A DNA stretch of 64,000 nt from Diphasiastrum complanatum (Eukaryota; Streptophyta; Lycopodiopsida; Lycopodiales; Lycopodiaceae). The position numbers were made by a program, and so were the translations under genes. The notes under the pieces were generated by a model, which was not told where the DNA came from, ran no database searches, and was given only the letters and a program-made list of their open reading frames with translations. Of the stretch, positions 17,267 through 28,649 are shown in pieces. Numbering within the stretch: the first letter of the stretch is position 1; each line of letters starts with the position of its first letter. The stretch lies in NCBI GenBank assembly GCA_029204225.1, contig CM055098.1:15708858-15772857 (forward strand), written 5' to 3'.

Positions 17267-17490
17267 TGTAAAGACCAACAAGAAAGCTACCAAGAGGAGG
17301 ACAAGATTAACACGCATAGAGACTAGTGCGAGCCAAACCACCCATCCAATTGAGATGTATCAAAACACCTCACTCCCGAGCCATGGCAAGTGAAAACCTG
17401 AGGAGAAGAGAGAAACCGGCAACCTAGAGCCAAAAGCTTATAATGGAGGAGGGTGTGTCCATACCCGTATACATAGGGGTAGGAAGCCTA
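17267..17490 (-). repeat. LTR fragment, family C copy 1
   Basis: It begins TGTAAAGACCAACAAG and closely parallels 32164-32374, with shared blocks such as GAAAGCTACCAAGA, CATCCAATTGAGATG and AGAGCCAAAAGCTTA. Copy 2 abuts a primer-binding site, which identifies the family as a copia-type LTR in minus orientation. No primer-binding site adjoins copy 1, so it may be a solo LTR or a fragment. Confidence 0.65.
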
Positions 17491-18536
17491 TGCATGCATC
17501 CATTGTATGTACTAAGTCATAGTGAGATTATTCTCCTAAGGGTTATTTGGTGCACTTAACCTAGTCGGTGAACATAGACATATGATCAAGTTATTGTGTT
17601 GAACAATGACTTGCGGAATTAACAACTCTTGTTATGGAAGATTTACTTGTTAACTTAAAAATGATTTAGATAAGGATCTAAACGTGGTGTTGTACTGGTA
17701 TAATGAAGATCTACGCCTGGACATTTGAAATTTTTGAATCATTAGTAATTAACTCAAGTAGTTGGTTTACTCATGTGGAAAGTTAGTTGGTAAAATAAAC
17801 AATGTACTGAAGAGAACTACCAGAAAGTTTTATTTAAGTTATATTGCTTATAAGACGCATGATTTGTCAGTCATTTGGATTCACCAGTAAAATTATGTGC
17901 ATAGAGTATACAAGAATTTTTGGTAGAGTATTTTTCAGTTCATTAGTGATTGTATCCTAGAGAGCTCAATTATAAATCGAATCATAATGGTTCCAAGAAT
18001 GATAAGTGAATTTTTATGGAATTAAGTAGAATTTTGGTTGGATATATACTCCTTAATGATTAAGTATGGGAGGATTCCAAATAATTATGATTGAAAATCA
18101 TAAGAATCTAACTATTTGTGATTGACAAATAATGAATATATACTTAATTATTATCCGTGAATAATTTCCTAACCTATTAAATGAGTTGAGTTCACTCCAG
18201 TATTGTATTGAGACCTATGGATCTCACATGCATTTCTAGTAAAGTAAATTTTTTGGGCTTATGAAGAGTTTTGCTTATGTTAGTGGATGGCATTCTACTA
18301 CAAATTGTAGTGGGATGGACCGCTTTGATAGATTCCTCTACTAATAACATATCTAGGAAATCTCTGAGATTGAAAACACATTCTCTCTCACAAGTTTCCA
18401 ACCCAATCTTACCTCTTACCACCAAATTTTTCCCACATAATCAACATTTTTCCTGATCCTAGTATCTACTAAGATTAGGTTGATCCAATACAAACATTCC
18501 CTGATCAAACTTACTCCTATCCCAAAAAGTACGACA
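17491..18536 (+). repeat. Stretch ending in a probable Ty3/gypsy LTR 3' end
   Basis: The stretch ends in GTACGACA directly before a gypsy-type primer-binding site, so at least its right part is an LTR. The left boundary could not be located. No coding sequence is present. Confidence 0.4.
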
Positions 18537-18537
18537 T

Positions 18538-18555
18538 TGGCGCCCTTGTCGGGGA
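18538..18555 (+). other. Gypsy-type primer-binding site
   Basis: TGGCGCCCTTGTCGGGGA is close to TGGCGCCGTTGCCGGGGA, the site commonly seen in plant Ty3/gypsy elements. It follows an LTR-like end in ACA after one spacer base. Confidence 0.65.
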
Positions 18556-19348
18556 TAGTTAAACTTCAATGATAAAAAGGCCTAAATATAAGATTTTCCT
18601 AAGCCTTTATTTGCTCTATCAATAGAATTTGCTTGTGGGCTTACAAAACACATGCCACAATAAATTCTTAAACTTGAAGGACCTTGGGGCTAACATTATC
18701 CCCCTCTTTATTGGATTGGCAGTCCCATGCCAATGACAGCTGCGCATTGTTGGGTCGTCTCGTCATAGGTCTCCTTGTTGAGTGTAACCTTGATGGCATG
18801 CAATTCTTTGCCAATGTGCTCCAACATCTGCCATCGTAGCTTATTCCAGAATGGTCGCGGTCCATAGTAATGGAGCATGTTCTGTAAAAAGCCATGCGTC
18901 TGCTAGAGTTCGATCATGTCAACATGAAGGGCACTGTCATGGCAGCATGGTAATAAAGCTGAGCCACATTGAGGTGATCCATCTCTGTGACTAATGGCTA
19001 ATTAATATCCAATAGAATGGGAGGAAGTGAATGATCCCAATGAGATGCCAAGGGTGCCAAGAAGGTGATGATGCCACAATTGTCAGCGAAGTAGTGCACA
19101 CTCCTGTCTGGGCACCAATGGTATCTCTTATAGAACTGGCAGCAATTCGAAATGAAATCTTTGGCCAGATCGTCCGTTTGTACATAGTCCACCAGGATAG
19201 GCCAATAGATCTTGTTGGCTATGAACTATGGTGTAAATGGTTCATACTGTTTGAGAGGACTGTACTCTAGGTTTATCTGGAAATATGTGGGTGCATTGAG
19301 ATAGCATAAGAATGCCGATTATTTGCCAAGAACATGCCCATTTGCCAA
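18556..19348. other. Unrecognised decayed element body
   Basis: The minus strand shows suggestive broken frames, for example LRWQMLEHIGKELHAIKV near 18830, but no family could be named. Segment 19267-19345 is repeated at 24418-24490. Confidence 0.45.
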
Positions 19349-19668
19349 GAAACTTCCTACTTCCAATGCATGACTATGCCTATCAAAAATTGAATAAAGC
19401 AATAGTGATGGAAATCACGTTCAATCTTTAGCAACTAACTTTGAAATCACTAGATAATAAGTGATTACATAGCGAAACATGAAGTATTGAATTCTCAAAC
19501 AATTTCTATCAATTACGAAAACAATACAGAGATGCATGCATTTTGACATATACTGAACACAATAAAAGATAGTATTGATTCAGAAAAACAAAATCAGATG
19601 CCAAGGAGTGCAAGACAATAGCGAATAGAAACCGCGCACTCTAAGCTATCTCTGAGTAATGTCGCGAA
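19349..19668 (-). repeat. LTR fragment, copia family D copy 1
   Basis: It shares long blocks with 20192-20324 (ATGGAAATCACGTTCAATCT) and with 23398-23590 (AAACCGCGCACTCTAAG), and in reverse complement with 58790-58910 and 62461-62620. Copy 2 at 20154 gives the edge and the primer-binding site. This copy is cut at both ends. Confidence 0.75.
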
Positions 19669-20140
19669 CAGGTTTTGTATCATGAACGGATTTGTTTCTT
19701 TTGAATTTTCTTGTGCGAAAGCTTGCAGGATCCTAGACACGCGACTACGGGTTTTCACTTTGAGTGTTTATCGTCTTCAAGTTTTATTTTTGTACATGTA
19801 ACAACATCCCATAACTCGCTGGCGACTAGCAAGGTCTTCATCTTAAATTTTCACAAATGATAATTGGATCCATTCAGCTTGTCTGCGATAAGACCAGCTT
19901 TACTTGGAGAATCCATCTGGAACTTAGTCTGTTGATTGTATCGATGACGCTAAGATGTAGTAAGGAAATCAATTCTCTGATATTGAAAGGATGAAAGAAA
20001 TTGAAGAATATGATATCAATTTGATATTGCGAAAGATATCAAGTATTAGAGCTTTCGCCCTGATCTCGAAATAGTATTAGGTTTTGAAGAAGAATCAACG
20101 CTTTGATATCATGTAGGTATACTCTGGTATCATGATATAA
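19669..20140 (-). other. Internal leader of the family D element
   Basis: This lies between the LTR fragment and the primer-binding site and has no open frame of note. If read correctly, nearly the whole internal region of this element has been lost. Confidence 0.4.
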
Positions 20141-20153
20141 TGCTCTGATACCA
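20141..20153 (-). other. Primer-binding site of the family D element
   Basis: Plus strand TGCTCTGATACCA is TGGTATCAGAGCA on the minus strand, the copia primer-binding site. The LTR begins at the next base (TGTCAGAAATAG). Confidence 0.85.
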
Positions 20154-20324
20154 TGTCAGAAATAGAATAGATAATGTAATGGCAAAATTTTCCTACTTCC
20201 AATGCATGACTACGCCTATCAAAAATTGAACAAAGTAGTAGTGATGGAAATCACGTTCAATCTTTAGCAACTAACTTTGAAATCAACTAACTTAGATACT
20301 ATGTGATTACGTAGCCAAACATGA

Positions 20325-21619
20325 TGTGGTACGTTTTATGTGTTGCTTGATAGTGTTCATAACACTATAGCGGGGTTTTGGTATGATTATGAAGCCAGTC
20401 ATGGGGTTTCTAGTTCGGATATTGCCATAGATTATACTAGAAGGTAACTTAAGTTTGAACCCATTCACCTCATAAGTAATCCATCTCAAATATTCTTTTC
20501 AATGATATAAATAATTTTCATTTACTAATTCTTGTGTTCTCTCCAATCAAGCAAACTTAATTTGATGCAATTGCCATGATCTATCTACGAAAGCTTGACC
20601 ATCTTTTTCAATGGTTTTATCATGATAATGTATGTGGTTTTGGAAATATATAATATATATATAGCTCTAATGGTGTTTTTCAACCACTTTCAGCGGTAGA
20701 TTTTCCATGCTTTTCAATGGATTAGCAATGTGGGATTTATTGTGCTTGTAAATTGCCATTACGTTTGTTAAGCATAGAGCATATTCTATAAACCAAAACA
20801 GAGACTGAAATCTATTTTATGTTGACTGTTTTTTACCTCAGACAGTAAATCAATGAATTATTACTGACTGTAAAACTATAGTTCTTACTGTAGAAGGTAA
20901 ATCTGTTAGTCATCTCTTACTGCATTACACTTTTAGTATACATAGACTAATCAGATTCCCATTCTTGAATTCCATTCATAGTCATTGAAATAATACACAG
21001 AATAACATTTACTCATCTTCTATTTGTATTATGAAGTGATTTAGGACATGAGTAAAAACAGAGATGAACAATGAAAATTACCTCAGTCTTTTTACTCTGA
21101 CTTAAGTTTCAAGAGACTGTCGATAGGCTAAGTTCTTTTCTTCAACAAGCATCCGGTTCTTTAATATCTTCATTTTTGTGGCTTTTCACTTTATTTCCAG
21201 ACTGCCGGTTCCCATCTTATTCTTTATCGGGTCGTCTTCTTTATTTTACCAATGAGTTTTGAAGCAAGAAGAAAAAGAGGGGAGGGGGGAAATCGCTGAA
21301 GGAAGGAAGGATACAGACAGAGCGGCAGAGAGAGATCGGACGAGAGAGAGAGAACTCTTGACGGAGATCAGAGAGGGAGTGGTAGGGAGCGGTTGACTGC
21401 GAGAAAGAGGGAGCTGGAGCGCTGAGTCAGAGACGGATGGAGACCGCAGGCAGGGAGAGACAGATTTTGAAGAGGAGTTGGTGGACAGAACCGCAGATGG
21501 GGAGTGCAGATGGGGAGCGCAGATAGCTAGAGAGCAGGTGCGCAGATGGATGAAGAGCGCAGGCAGGGTGAAGAAGGAGAGAGATCGTTGGAGGAAGGGA
21601 GGGAGTAACTGTGAGAGAA

Positions 21620-21653
<34 letters not shown>

Positions 21654-23392
21654 TGAGCGTAGTCAAAGGGGAATAAAGATCATTGTGGGAGAGTGGGAGA
21701 GATAAGGGAGCGGCTGACTATGTGAGAGAGAGAGAGAGAGAGAGTAGGTGTGCAGAGGGATGAAGAGCGCAAGCAACAGAAGGCAACCACCTTCTTGTTT
21801 CTCTTATGGTATCCAAGAATCAGCACAGGTAGGAATCATAGTATTCTTTTCTGGATTTTCACGACTGCAGCTTCTTCAACAATGGATTTACCTTTCTCTG
21901 CTCACTCAAAACACAAACAAAATCCCTGGTTGAATGCAGTAATGTTCTCTCCACTCATTGTAGGAATGCACTCTCTTCAAAATGAATGATCGCTCTGCTC
22001 ATTGAATGCAAGGATGCAATCTTCTGATCATTGAATGCAAGAATACTCTCTTCACCAAAAACAAAAAAACTCTCCTCTTCTTCTCTCTGCAGACTGAATC
22101 CCTCATGCTTCTCCCTCCAATACCTCGTGAGAGAGAGAACGAGGCAGTTACCAACCTCTCACTTTCAAACACCATCCATTTTTGGCTTTCCATCGAATAT
22201 ATTTCATGGAATTCAACTTTACTCATTCTGATAAAAAGTTTCAGGTCCATTTGACAAGTGTCGATTAAGGATATGTGGGCTCTGAATTATGGAAGAGTCC
22301 ATGGTAGGACCTCTTCCAACAACTTTTCGAAGTGTATTTTCTTCAAAACTGACCTTCAATAAAGCTTATAACACCTTTCACATCATTTCTTTGTTTCATT
22401 TTGAAAACCATCACATGAATATGCGTTTGGCCTCTCAACGTAATTTTGAAATTGATCATCCTAGTATATTTCGGTCATTCCCATTGTTTGACCGCGTCAA
22501 TTCTTTTCTTCCAAGACACCTGAATGTCTTATAAGCATTTTCACCTGCAAAATTTTATTTTGACTGGTATATTTTGCAGTGTCCTCAATCGATAAGGATT
22601 CATCGATTTTTATCCAGAACCTCTTCAATTGTGAAGCAATGTTACTAAATCATTGATTTGAGCTAGAACTCCAAATTTTCTTCGATAATCTTTGATGGAT
22701 ACTGGTTAATTATTGTTTGAACGATTTTGAACTTGCCAACGTATTTTATTTTGTGAAATCTTTTTGGACCTTATGATAAGGTCATGGTCCTAATTCTTCA
22801 AGGACATCCTTAATTTTCAAAAGGGTATTATTTGTCACGATCACTGATTTAATTGTCGTATTTTCGCTGGTTTGTTGTTTTCGTCTTGAACTGAACTTTG
22901 ATTGTCGTTGTTTGCAAGACCCTTAGCCTTTGGAACTTTCCTTGAAACTTAAGTCAGTGCCTTAAAGGTACCTGGGCATCTTTTATTAATCATGATATAA
23001 AGTACATTTCATCATTTACAATATGACAAAAAATTGCCATTTAATAAAACTACTTAACAACTGTCGATATTATCATCCATCAAAGTCACTTATGAGTGTT
23101 GCTAAAAATAGCTTATTGCTATTTAACAAACTTACTAAAAATAGTAACATAGTAAAAATAGCTCTAATTTGTCTGATATAACTGTCATTTGAAAATTGAC
23201 TATGACATTTGAACATGCCATAGAATTTCATAGCTACTCTTTAACATAGCCACATTTGTATATTAGTAAAAAGTGGCATAATAGCAGTTTTTGCGCATAT
23301 GAGATACATCTAGCACATTTTCTTCTAGAAAATCAGCATCAATGATTGTAGTTATTGAAATTTTGAAATTTTGACCAAAAAAATGCACTACA
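20325..23392. mobile_element. 3.07-kb insertion with CATGA duplication
   Basis: The insertion starts TGTGGTAC and ends GCACTACA, giving TG...CA ends with weak inversion. It is flanked by CATGA at 20320-20324 and 23393-23397. The other LTR copy at about 19470 preserves the empty site. A 5-bp duplication and TG...CA ends suggest a long solo LTR or an LTR element. I found no second LTR inside, no primer-binding site and no protein domain. A DNA transposon with a 5-6-bp duplication is the alternative. A GA-rich block occupies 21240-21745. Confidence 0.6.
21623..21651. repeat. (AG)n microsatellite in a purine-rich block
   Basis: This is a 29-base AG run within about 500 bases of strong purine bias (21240-21745). 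A second short run lies near 21723-21744. Confidence 0.9.
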
Positions 23393-23683
23393 CATGAAGT
23401 CTTGAATTCTCAGACAATTTCTATCAGTTACAAAAACAATACAGATATGCATGCATTCTTACATATATTGAACGCAAAGATAGTATTGATTCATAAAAAC
23501 AAAATCAGATGCTAAGGAGCGCAAGACAATATCAGATAGAAACCGCGCACTCTAAGTTGTCTCTGAGTAACTGAGAATAAGTCTGATAATAAGCAGTTAT
23601 GCTGATAAGCAATAGCACAATAGCAATCTCTAAAACAACTCTAAGAAGTGAGCTAGAATGCTCAGGAGTGTTCAAGCTCGCAG

Positions 23684-23788
<105 letters not shown>

Positions 23789-24417
23789 AAATATTCAAAT
23801 GCTTCTGATAATGAAATCGTATGAATATGAACAACTATATATACTAAGAAATTAGGTCGTCAAATGTGATCGCCAGTTGGCTGGTGATCTGCTAGCATCC
23901 ATCCGGTTCCTTGTCATTGATTGTTGATAAGCGGTGAAAATTGGCCGTAAATTGTCTGTCTGCATAAATGAACTAGACTGTCACTTCTGCAGAAATGAAC
24001 TAAAACAGCCACAGGCGACACTGTCGCAAAAATGCAATAGTGTCGGGATTTCGCAAAAAATGCGAAAAACCCGACAATGCCTTAAAAACTGATTTAGGGT
24101 TGTCCCACACTTTGTCAAAGTCATTTCCTTAACATTTGAGGCACTTTTAAAAAATCGAAAAATGTGACACTGCATTTTTACTCGTGATTCCTGTCAGACC
24201 AAAAAGGCGAAAAAGGTGACACTGCATTTTTACAAGGTATTCCTAACAGGCGAAAAATGTGACACTATTTTAAACTCCGTGTATTTCTGCAAACTATGTA
24301 AAAATACTTGTAAATCCGCAAACTGTGAAAAGACACAGGAAAATCCGTAGAACTGGATAAACAATGGATGAATATTAAAACCGATTAGTCGATTAGTAAG
24401 AAGGAGAATAATCCAAC

Positions 24418-24490
24418 ACTCTGGGTTTATCTGCAAATATGTGGGTGCGCTGAGATAGCGTAAGAATGTCAATTATTTGCCAAGAACATG
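24418..24490. repeat. Second copy of segment 19267-19345
   Basis: Both copies contain AAATATGTGGGTGC, TGAGATAGC, TTATTTGCCAAGAACATG and similar ends, with roughly 10 percent difference. They bracket the family D element. Confidence 0.75.
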
Positions 24491-26030
24491 GCCCATCTCC
24501 AAGCTAGTTGAGGCTCTAGTGCTTGAACTATGGCAGGGTGTGTGCGACACTGCTTGAGATTGGGTATGGTAAACCCACCATGCTCTTCTTTCGTAGGATA
24601 CTTGGCCTTAAATTCATTAGACTCTAGCGTGTCTCGACTTGGATTGCAGGGTCTCACTTGATGCCACTAGGGTAGCTACCACTGCGGTTGCCACATCAAC
24701 CTCACTATCCATTACCATCGCTACCTCATCAACTCCAATCGTAATTCCCATTACCTTACCATCACCTACCCCCAAATCGCCACTCCTACTCATAACCACC
24801 ACCCCCCTAACTTCATTTAATTTTATTTTGATTCCGATTCTTTTGCTGCCCAACTCCTCCAAACTGTCATTACCACCAATTCTTCTACTCCCCCTATGTT
24901 CACCCAATCTCCCATCGCCACACCTATCCACACCCCCAATGACAGCCAAGTTCTTCACACACCCACCCACAACATGAACCTTACATTCCCCAGTACACCA
25001 ACTACCCCGACCTATCTGAACCCCTCCCTTACTTGGGTCTTTGGGGCCACCTCTTCCCTTCAGTGCAGAAGGCAATCTTGGCAAATTACGAAGAAAGAAA
25101 ATACCTTTCCCACGCAATTTCAAAATATCAAACCTATTGGGGCAATACCATTTAGGAAAGTCTTTCGCTCACCAATCAATATAGGATGCGGCAGATGCAG
25201 TCAAGCAAGCTAACAAACAAGCAGCACGGCCACGTCGAGATGATGAACTCACCTTCGACCAGATGGCCCAAATGCAAGCACTCATGGAGCAGCTCCAAGC
25301 TGACGCAACTCAGAAAGATAACCAGCTGAGTCAACTCCAACAATTCTTGGATGCAGAAACCACTTCTAACCAAAAATTATGTGCCGCTATGATGGGACAA
25401 CTTAATCAAATCAACTTCCAACAATATGCTCCACTACCTATTCCAGAGGATTCTAGTTCCTGCATACCAACAGCTGGGACAAAATCTAAAGGCGGTCCAG
25501 GCGGAGGCGCAACAGATGCAACAAAGCACATCGTCTCAGATCGCTACCCTGAACAACCATATCCAATGCCTGAAAGACCAAATCAAGCAGCTACAACAAA
25601 TATCACCTCCTAATCATGTCCAACATCAACAATTCCACATCCGTCCACAACCACGGGATGATCAGGGAAACGGGACACTGGTCCAGGACCTATCTTCGAC
25701 AATTCAACAGTAGCAGCCACTACTAGTCACCACCAAGATCAACAACAAGGTCCTGATTCACACGAAGGGAGAGTGTCTCATAACCAAGATCAGGGAGGGA
25801 CAATCCAACAATCTAACCTCTCATCTCCTCCACACTCCGACATCTCCCACCCTCCACTCTCTTCCATTTCAACATCATCTAATCCCCACCAATCCTACCT
25901 CCAAACCCAGTTTCCTCGACTTCCACCAAAATTCTTTCAGCTTCTGTGCAGAATGAAAATGAATAAAGAGAGAGATAATCATTTGAATGCTTTCTTGGTT
26001 CTGATTGTGAAGATTGCACAATGTGGATAG
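24491..26030 (+). other. C-rich region, possible gag remnant of unknown element
   Basis: The plus strand is unusually rich in C. It gives overlapping frames rich in Pro, Ser and Thr (24639-25213), then a Gln-rich, coiled-coil-like frame at 25263-25613 (MAQMQALMEQLQADATQKDN) and another in a shifted frame at 25426-25713 (QQMQQSTSSQIATLNNHIQ). Such Pro-rich plus coiled-coil layouts occur in gag-like proteins of plant gypsy elements, but no diagnostic motif (zinc knuckle, protease) is present. I do not recognise the product. Frame changes suggest decay. Confidence 0.35.
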
Positions 26031-27480
26031 TAGTTTCTGAAAGTTGATGTCCAAATCCATTGTTATTGGTAGGCAAGTGAGCATCCTTATGGAACAGCGA
26101 GGACTAAAAATGTTTTGTGTGTAGATCTGAAGGAGGCTGGGTGTAGTCGCATGCACCTTCAAAGACGCATCTGCTGTTGTCTTCTGAATGAATGTGTCAA
26201 ACCTGTTCAAGAACACTCACTTGTAGCACTTCCATGTGCTATAATCCGAGCAATGATGATAAAACTATAGAACTCTGGCCTTTCGAGTGAAATGTTGTCA
26301 CAGTTATGCTCTGCTCATTCCACGCAAGTCTGAAAGCTAGGCTATACAACCTTTGATATAGACCTATCTATACTGCTCGCTCTTTGCAAGATGGACATAG
26401 TTCACGCATATTTCTTCTCAAGAATCATGGCCGGGTCAATGCACGGTTGTCAACAATATTTTTTCAGGACGTAAATCGTTGTCTCAAAGGCAAATTTTCA
26501 CTAGTGTGCTCTGCTCTAGCTAGATCGCTACCTCAAATGCAATGAACAGAAATCAGCCACAAGCATCTGCCTTTTGCAGATGCAAGACTAGCTCTTGGAC
26601 ACTGCTACGATGAAACAGTGGTCAAATCGCTCTTTTAATAGTAAAATCGGCCATCCTACTGAATATCCAGTCGCTGTCAGAGGCCCGTTGGTTGTGATCC
26701 ATAAAGGAGCAGAAGGCAACCAGTCGCGATCCTCTAACGGGCGCGTGAAGGAGATGAAGGGGCTCGTTGGTTGAACGAGAGTGACGGGCCCAGGAAACAG
26801 GCCTAGATGCCCAAGAAACTTACATTGGTAAATTTTTTGATGGTCTTTCTAAGTCCTTTGACGACATTTTTTAAGAACATTTTAAAGGTTGGGTCCTTAA
26901 AGACTACCTTATAAGTTTAAGGACTGTCCCACTATGCTAAAATGTGGAGATGATGCAAAACAAAGTGTTAATTCCGCATACTAGTTCCGTTTCTGTTGAA
27001 ACAAAAGCCATACAAAACTATTGTACACTGACTTAGTTCCGTTTTGCACTAAAAAAATCTTCTAATTCGGACTTTGATAGAAAAACTTATTAAGTTTTTA
27101 GTTTGGAGACCTCAATATGCATTAAGGACAACTTACACCTTTCTATTAGAAATGTCAATTTTAAGAGCTCTAAATGACTTGGAACTATCATAAATTTAGA
27201 ACTGAAGTTTCGTCATTTCAAAACTTGCAATTTAAAGTGCAATTGCTACTTACTTATTGAAGTTTTTCAATGAAGGGGTGATATATATAAGGTCTAAATT
27301 TCCTACTGAAGTTGATATTAGGCAAATTCAATTGTGAAATTAAAGCTTCTTTACTCAATTTTTCTCGACAATTTTCATAGATAGATTTTACTATCTAAAT
27401 AACTAGTATTCCTAGTCAAGGTGACGTCTTATGCCCTCTCCCTTGATTACGCGTAAATACTGACTATTTAGCTAAGTATA
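26031..27480. other. Non-coding stretch upstream of a copia gag
   Basis: No gene was recognised. The last few hundred bases may be the LTR and leader of the gag relic that starts at 27481, but no primer-binding site was found. Confidence 0.45.
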
Positions 27481-28305
27481 ATGGCAGATCATACGCTAAG
27501 AGATACAATGTCCTTCGAAAAATTGAATAGAGAGAATTTTTCGATATGGAAATTGAAAATGCAGGCTATTCATGTGGAAAAGGATATATGGCCAGTTGTT
27601 ATTGGTGAGATTGATTTCAGTGAAGGTGAAGTTGCTAAAGTTTGGATAAAACAAGATAATAAAGCTAGAGCACTAATTTAGTTGAGCTTATCAGATAATT
27701 TACTTCTTCAAATTAGTAAATTTACAACTTCTAAGGCCATGTGGGGAGCATTAGTTGATTTATTTGAAAGCAAAATCATGACTAACAAACTGTACTTGAA
27801 GAGGAAATTGATGCAATTAAAGATGAATGAAGTTGATTCACTCACAGATCATCTTTCTTCTGTACAAGCTCTTCTTGATCAGTTAGCTGCTATTGGAATT
27901 GAGACGAATGATGATGAGCGGTAATGACTATTCTTGGTAGCTTACCTCCTTCATATGATTATTACACTTCCATTGTTTCAAGTCTACTATCTGGCTTAAG
28001 TGTAACAAGTGTGTCGGCATTACTCATCCAAGAGGAGCTAAGAAGAGACAAATCTAAAGATATTGTTCCTGTTGAAGCTGCTTTATTTACTAAGGATAAG
28101 AGTAAGCAAAAATTCAAAGGTAAATCGTCAAATTTAGATGATCAAGCTAAAGCTAGGAACAAGGGAAAATATACTTATTGTCACAAGCTTGGTCATGTTG
28201 TTTCTAAGTGCTGGAAAAAGGCCTATGATGATAGTGAGAAAGGGCAGTCTTCATCAAGTCCAAAAATTGGCTTGTTTGTTCAATTTGAGAAAGACATACC
28301 TTTCT
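27481..28305 (+). pseudogene. Copia gag relic
   Basis: From ATG 27481 the translation is a typical copia Gag: FEKLNRENFSIWKLKMQ, an in-frame TAG at 27679-27681, then LLLQISKFTTSKAMWGAL and MNEVDSLTDHLSSVQALLDQL. A frame change near 27922 leads to MTILGSLPPSYDYYTSIVSS, a lysine-rich part and a zinc knuckle that has lost its first cysteine (YTYCHKLGHVVSKC near 28175-28212). No protease or other pol domain follows; the element is truncated just after Gag. The subfamily differs from copia A and B. One stop, one frameshift and the damaged knuckle make it clearly non-functional. Confidence 0.88.
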
Positions 28306-28469
28306 AATTGCTTACTAAAATAACATGTCTCTAATGTACACTTGGAAGCATCTTGGATGTATAAGATAGCAAAATAGATTTACATACTCTCATTGTATTG
28401 TGCTTTCTACAAAATACAAGGTATGGTGTTCTCTCTCTCCTCTTCTCCTGTGTGATTGCTTATGTGCAT

Positions 28470-28640
28470 GCTCTAACTAGGATGTCCCATGCATCCTTAG
28501 CAGTCTGAGCAACACGTATGTGGTTGATTTGTGTGTCCCTGATATTGATAGTGATCATGGCTAAAGCCTTGCCATCTACTAGCCTATCCTTGGGCCAAAA
28601 TGATCCTTGAAATTGGCTACTCAGAGCCAGCAGATAGAGC
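28470..28640 (-). pseudogene. Short copia gag fragment, minus strand
   Basis: The minus-strand frame reads KALAMITINIRDTQINHI followed by TAKDAWDILV, which matches the Gag segment in which a Trp-Asp pair follows a conserved alanine. It is only about 57 residues, with no flanking element structure. Confidence 0.55.
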
Positions 28641-28649
28641 AACGTCACA

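Noticed and set aside
24617-25123. 168-residue minus-strand frame rich in Gly and Val
   Set aside because: Low-complexity antisense of a C-rich plus strand with no recognisable motif.
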